NCBI GenBank assembly: GCA_031278535.1
Contig: JAITKH010000173.1
Coordinates: 1 to 8,695 of the forward strand
DNA: 8,695 nucleotides
Direction: 5' to 3'
DNA from: Planctomycetota bacterium
GTDB taxonomy: Bacteria > Planctomycetota > SZUA-567
Shown: positions 6,065 through 8,695 of the stretch, in pieces
Numbering within the stretch: the first letter of the stretch is position 1
Layout: every line of letters starts with the position of its first letter
Made by a program: the position numbers and the translations under genes
Notes under the pieces: generated by a model
Told to the model about the DNA's origin: nothing
What the model saw: the letters and a program-made list of their open reading frames with translations, nothing else
Database searches by the model: none

Positions 6065-6184
6065 GGCTCCGTCTAGTGAAGGCGGCTTTCGGCGGTTCGG
6101 CCGGTGTGTTTGAAGCGTAGTCCGGAATGGAAATCGGCGTCTCGGGGCGAGAGGTGCGGCGTTGGGTCAATCGCTTCGGGGAGG
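6065..6184. other. Non-coding stretch between R1 and R2
   Basis: No gene or clear signal is seen. The minus-strand reading frame that crosses it also crosses the R2 repeat and overlaps the end of the neighbouring gene, so it is taken as chance. Confidence 0.5.
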
Positions 6185-6345
6185 AACCCGTTTTTGGTTG
6201 GTTGTTTCCGTTCCTTCCTCGACGCGCCCTCCGGATCCCCGCGTTCGCGGGGATGACGAGTGGGGCGGGAGACAACGCCTGTCCGGCCTCCTGAAAAACG
6301 GTGAGATCATGATCGATTTTTATCGAACGAAAGCAAAGGAAAATG
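6185..6345 (+). repeat. Dispersed repeat R2, left copy (with one MITE-type terminal palindrome)
   Basis: It begins AACCCGTTTTTGGTTGG and includes a 27-bp terminal-repeat unit at 6232-6258 with the perfect core ATCCCCGCG-TT-CGCGGGGAT. It then runs through GGGGCGGGAGAC, a CCGGCCTCCTGAAAA segment, and an ATCGA...CGAAAGCAAAGG end. It matches 7472-7651 in the same orientation; the right copy has about 18 extra bases after GGGAGAC. The opposite terminal repeat present in the right copy is missing here. The element belongs to the widespread 'attcccgcg...cgcgggaat' class of bacterial repeats. Confidence 0.8.
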
Positions 6346-6348
6346 GTA

Positions 6349-7182
6349 TTACTTGTTGTTCCCGGCATGCCAAATGCGCGGTTTCGGAACCATGAGTTCT
6401 TGATGTTTTTGAGCGTCATTTGGTTCCGGGCGTTCGCCGTGTGGAACAGATCTGTCCGTCAAGTTCTTCCTGTCGCCGCACAGATGCAGTACGAGCGGCA
6501 TAACCGATTGCAAGTAATGACTCATGGATTCCGACATTTCCCTTACCTGGGAAGGCTCAAACAGCTCTTTGAATTCCCGCATTGTTTTTTTTGTCGTTGG
6601 CCGGGTTGCGGAGCGGACGGACTTGTCCACTGCGGCGCCAATGGACCAGTTTCCAATGCGGATGGTAATCGGAACAAAAATTTTATCGCCGTGATCGATC
6701 AGTATTCTCAATTCGGAGTTGTGCGGGCTGGTGGGTTCATATTCGAGATGCATCCAGAAACCGTGGGATGCGGAACCGAAAAATTGAATCCCCCATGGAG
6801 TGTTGACGTATAGGCAATATTCCGGCAGGCGGAGCAGGGCGGACGACGGCATGGCGCCGTCGTATTGCGACATTGTGAGCTCATCGTACAAGTCATCGTC
6901 AAAAATGTAATATCCCCTGGAATACCGCCATGTTCCAAGAGCTGAAATATAACATGTAGGATTGATAATTTCCGGAAATTTAGTTGTATCCGACAGAAAT
7001 TTTTCGCCCAGTTCGTACCAGCCGGACATCGGCAGGAAGCACCAGGAAGGCCAGTCGATAAAATTTTCACGGCCTTTCAACAGGACCAGCAATTCCACGA
7101 ATTCCCACAATGATGCTGGCACTTTCGCTTCGAGCGCTTCCAATTCCCGAGACGGGCGTGTCCCGTATGGATCGATTGTCAT
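6349..7182 (-). CDS. AcrVA2-like protein (anti-CRISPR AcrVA2 family homologue)
   Basis: A 277-residue soluble protein without signal peptide or membrane segments. I recognise the motif order of AcrVA2 and its many relatives: CFLPMSG (48-54), ALGTWRYSRGYYIFDDDLYD (81-100), LLRLPEYCLYVNTP (116-129), HGFWMHLEYE (140-149), ELRILID (157-163), FVPITIRIGNWSIGAAVD (169-186), MPLVLHLCGD (228-237), and PKPRIWHAG near the end. AcrVA2 of Moraxella phages lowers Cas12a levels by acting on cas12a mRNA during translation; the role of relatives in genomes without Cas12a is not settled. The ATG at 7182 has GGGGAG eight bases upstream. Family members usually continue past the W-x-(V/A)-G motif with about ten or more residues, whereas this one stops after GNNK, next to repeat R2. 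Its base composition is visibly more A/T-rich than dnaX. It has its own promoter and stands alone between repeat copies, which suggests transfer. No cas genes are present. Confidence 0.72.
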   Translation of the reverse strand: MTIDPYGTRPSRELEALEAKVPASLWEFVELLVLLKGRENFIDWPSWCFLPMSGWYELGEKFLSDTTKFPEIINPTCYISALGTWRYSRGYYIFDDDLYDELTMSQYDGAMPSSALLRLPEYCLYVNTPWGIQFFGSASHGFWMHLEYEPTSPHNSELRILIDHGDKIFVPITIRIGNWSIGAAVDKSVRSATRPTTKKTMREFKELFEPSQVREMSESMSHYLQSVMPLVLHLCGDRKNLTDRSVPHGERPEPNDAQKHQELMVPKPRIWHAGNNK

Positions 7183-7228
7183 CCCGTTTTCTCCCCGCCG
7201 GCATTGAAGCCAAAGCAACGATTGCGCA

Positions 7229-7243
7229 TGTCATCGCATGACA
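7229..7243. promoter_or_regulatory. Operator-like inverted repeat ahead of the AcrVA2-like gene
   Basis: TGTCAT-CGC-ATGACA is a perfect 6-3-6 inverted repeat lying about 13-27 bases after the predicted transcription start (near 7256). That is a common place for a repressor to block early transcription; alternatively it is a small hairpin in the leader RNA. Confidence 0.5.
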
Positions 7244-7262
7244 GATTGTTATGAGCGGGTTT

Positions 7263-7291
7263 ACTATAACGTTATTCGACACTTTTGGCAA
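7263..7291 (-). promoter_or_regulatory. Sigma70-type promoter for the AcrVA2-like gene
   Basis: On the minus strand TTGCCA (7291-7286), a 17-base spacer and TATAGT (7268-7263) each match consensus at five of six positions. Transcription would begin near 7256, giving a leader of about 75 bases. Confidence 0.7.
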
Positions 7292-7311
7292 GGACGGATT
7301 TGCCGTATCCA

Positions 7312-7391
7312 TGCTCCATTTTCCGGTAATTTGGACCGACTTTCGTAATCCATTCATGCCCGCATGTCGCAGGTTGCCGGATACGCCTGCG
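7312..7391 (+). repeat. Dispersed repeat R1, right copy
   Basis: It matches 5893-5965 from ATGCTCCATTTTCC through GACCGA and aatccattcatgcccgca to a 'ggatacgcctgcg' end, with a few substitutions and about seven extra bases. It lies directly before the left end of the MITE-like element. Confidence 0.75.
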
Positions 7392-7399
7392 ACAAAGAA

Positions 7400-7543
7400 C
7401 GTCATTCCCGCGAATGCGGGAATCCAGTGGACGATTCAAGAGGGGAACGGATGGACTCACCCGAAAAACGTAACCCGTTTTTGGTTGGCTGTTTCCATTC
7501 CTTTTTCGATGCGCCCTGGATTCCCGCGTTCGCGGGGATGACG
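7400..7543. mobile_element. MITE-like element with 27-bp terminal inverted repeats
   Basis: The left end (7400-7426, starting CGTCATTCCCGCG) and right end (7517-7543, ending CGCGGGGATGACG) are inverted copies differing at 2 of 27 positions. Each end is itself near-palindromic. The 90-base centre holds further imperfect complements, such as CCGAAAAACG (7461-7470) with CGTTTTTGG (7476-7484), so the whole 144-bp unit could fold as one hairpin. It encodes nothing; movement would need a transposase from elsewhere. No target duplication is evident. Confidence 0.7.
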
Positions 7544-7651
7544 AGATGGGGCGGGAGACGCGGGCATTCCTGGAGACGACGCCTATCCGGCCTTCTTGAA
7601 AACCAATGCGTCCGGCGTCGACTCTTCTTGGTCGAAATCAAAGGGAAATGC
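7472..7651 (+). repeat. Dispersed repeat R2, right copy
   Basis: It matches 6185-6345 in the same orientation, starting inside the MITE-like element and continuing about 108 bases beyond its right end. An 18-base extra segment containing a second GGAGAC explains most of the length difference. Because the match extends outside the element, the duplicated unit is larger than the MITE alone. Confidence 0.78.
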
Positions 7652-7995
7652 TCTCCGTATCAAGCCGCATGCCCGGTACGGCGTTTGTTGGCTATCGCCT
7701 CCACTCGGCAAGGGTGCCTCGTTCCGCCGCGTACGGGACGGCCGCCATACTGGAATGGCGGCGGAACGTACTTCCGCCCGTTACAGTATATGCCCATTGC
7801 AGATTGGAATTGCGAAAACGGTTCCCCTTGGGCGAAATCGCAATTTCAAGCCGCCGGCGGTATGCATCCTCCTTCTCTTTTCAGCACTTTCGTCCTGGCG
7901 CATGCGGAAAAGATGGTTGGAAGCTGGCCGGATGACCGGCGCCGGCGCCAAAGCGGCGCCTGGGGCAGTCTGCCGGGGGAGGGGATTTCAGGGTG
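7652..7995. other. Non-coding stretch with several strong hairpins
   Basis: No convincing gene is present; plus-strand frames here lack ribosome sites and run antisense through the lipoprotein gene. Competing hairpins lie at 7721-7789, and GGCGCC-AAAGC-GGCGCC forms another at 7944-7960. Confidence 0.5.
7721..7789. repeat. Overlapping inverted repeats that form mutually exclusive hairpins
   Basis: Three pairings compete: GTTCCGCCG (7721-7729) with CGGCGGAAC (7759-7767); GCCGCCAT (7741-7748) with ATGGCGGC (7755-7762); and GGCGGAA (7760-7766) with TTCCGCC (7772-7778), with ATACTG (7747-7752) and CAGTAT (7784-7789) able to close the third from outside. No T tract follows. Confidence 0.6.
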
Positions 7996-8030
7996 AAAAA
8001 GGCGGATGCGATGGATATGTTTATCCGGCC
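7996..8030 (-). terminator. Probable terminator of the lipoprotein gene
   Basis: On the minus strand GG-C-CGGAT (8030-8023) pairs with ATCCG-CC (8007-8001) around a 15-base loop, with one bulged C, and TTTTT follows (8000-7996). It lies 13 bases beyond the lipoprotein stop. Confidence 0.5.
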
Positions 8031-8042
8031 TGCCGGCGGCGG

Positions 8043-8549
8043 TCAGGACTTCGGCCGGTTTTTCGGCAGTTTGCCCTTGAGCAGGAGATCGTTTCGATCC
8101 ACATTGTCGAGTTGGAGTTCCGCCCGGGAACCGTTACGGACTGCCCGAAGAGTCGCGATCAGCTGTTCCCCTCCCTTGCGGAAACGCAAAATCCGGAAAT
8201 CCGTTCCCCTCTCATTCGCGATCTGGTGCCAGCCAGCCTGGGGAAGCTCGGTCCGGAAAAATTCGAGGGCATCCCGCAATTCCACCCGGCCCTGATAAGA
8301 AAAAACGCCGCTCCGGGAAAGGAATCCTTGGAAGGAATGGGACTCGGAGGCGAGAAGTTCGTATGCGCCGGGAATGGGGATGTCGTCGAAGCCGACATCG
8401 CGGTACAGCGTTATATTTCCGCTGGCCGGAACCCCCGGGGCGGACTCCCAGCGATGCGGCGAATCCTTTTCCCGGCCGCAGCCGGCCGCGGCCGCCAGCA
8501 CGACGGGCAGGAAACCGATGGCACAATTGATTTTTCCGCGCTGCCGCAT
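8043..8549 (-). CDS. Lipoprotein of unknown function
   Basis: A 168-residue protein that I cannot assign to a named family. From the ATG at 8549 (GGAG about eight bases upstream) it has a lipoprotein signal: MRQRGK, hydrophobic core AIGFLPVVLAAAAGC, with a lipobox ending at C24, then GREKD. The mature part would be anchored to a membrane on the periplasmic side. It holds DVGFDDIPIPGAYELL (about 52-67), SHSFQGFLSRSGVFSYQGRVEL (about 71-92), FFRTELPQAGWHQI (about 97-110), and FRKGGEQLIATL (about 124-135). The pattern 'gentle Pro-rich entry, SxSF, Y.G, FF...MP..GW, F.KG' recalls small lipoproteins of unknown role seen in Gram-negative bacteria, but I state this from memory of the pattern only. 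A longer start at 8621 would put 24 Arg-rich residues before the signal and is unlikely. A terminator follows. Confidence 0.8.
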   Translation of the reverse strand: MRQRGKINCAIGFLPVVLAAAAGCGREKDSPHRWESAPGVPASGNITLYRDVGFDDIPIPGAYELLASESHSFQGFLSRSGVFSYQGRVELRDALEFFRTELPQAGWHQIANERGTDFRILRFRKGGEQLIATLRAVRNGSRAELQLDNVDRNDLLLKGKLPKNRPKS

Positions 8550-8695
8550 CCGAAACTCTCCGTCCGCCGTCGGCGGAAAGGCCACGTCCTTCTTATCGGC
8601 TGAAATCCGTCGCCGCCGCATTCTTTCCCGGGTTCTTCAGGAAAACATTATCATCCGCCTGGAGCGTGGCGGCCGGCAGGGAGCAGTCACAGTTT
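8550..8695. other. Upstream region of the lipoprotein gene to the window edge
   Basis: No gene is visible. On the minus strand a GATAAT is present near 8650, but no matching -35 was found, so the promoter is left unassigned. Confidence 0.4.

Noticed and set aside
5934..6419. A 161-residue minus-strand frame
   Set aside because: It translates the R2 repeat (VIPANAGI is the usual reading of this palindrome) and overlaps the end of the AcrVA2-like gene; no ribosome site.
6232..7543. The recurring 27-bp palindromes as a CRISPR array
   Set aside because: Only three copies, in mixed orientation, with no regular spacers; they fit a dispersed repeat/MITE class.
7364..8603. Two long plus-strand frames (210 and 335 residues)
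   Set aside because: They begin in repeats, lack ribosome sites, and the longer is antisense to the lipoprotein gene.

Overview
The window looks like a GC-rich chromosomal segment from a Gram-negative bacterium, most likely Pseudomonadota or Desulfobacterota. The grounds are a glutamate/aspartate ABC transporter very close to enterobacterial GltIJK, a short 4.5S-type SRP RNA, a dnaX-ebfC pair, a lipoprotein signal peptide, and dispersed 'attcccgcg...cgcgggaat' repeats. The species cannot be named from sequence alone.

Left part (1-1934, minus strand). A gltI-gltJ-gltK transport operon (periplasmic binding protein and two permeases, the second cut by the window edge) lies just downstream of a co-oriented tRNA-Gln(CTG). 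The tRNA has a near-consensus sigma70 promoter.

Centre (1935-5716, plus strand). A second near-consensus promoter points the other way and drives the SRP RNA gene (ffs). Next come dnaX (clamp-loader tau/gamma) and, overlapping by ATGA, ebfC/ybaB. Two points stand out. The ffs promoter spacer holds a perfect palindrome. The dnaX linker holds a run of ten A followed at once by a -1-frame stop, the layout expected for making a short gamma form by slippage. The usual next gene, recR, is absent. Its place is taken by an enolase-superfamily enzyme of the mandelate racemase subgroup, after a strong inverted repeat.

Right part (5717-8695). This is an accessory-looking zone that is visibly more A/T-rich around one gene. 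A minus-strand gene (6349-7182) has the conserved motif order of AcrVA2-like proteins, the family of the Cas12a-silencing anti-CRISPR AcrVA2. It has its own promoter with an operator-like inverted repeat just downstream. Copies of the same two repeats, R1 (about 70 bp) and R2 (about 160-180 bp), occur in the same order and orientation on both sides of it. The right copy of R2 is part of a MITE-like element with 27-bp terminal inverted repeats. The gene's C-terminus appears to be cut short where R2 begins. Beyond this lie a non-coding stretch with competing hairpins and a gene for a small lipoprotein of unknown function.

The housekeeping genes (translation, protein targeting, replication) and the transporter look ordinary. 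The AcrVA2-like cassette and its repeats are the part most likely to hold something new.
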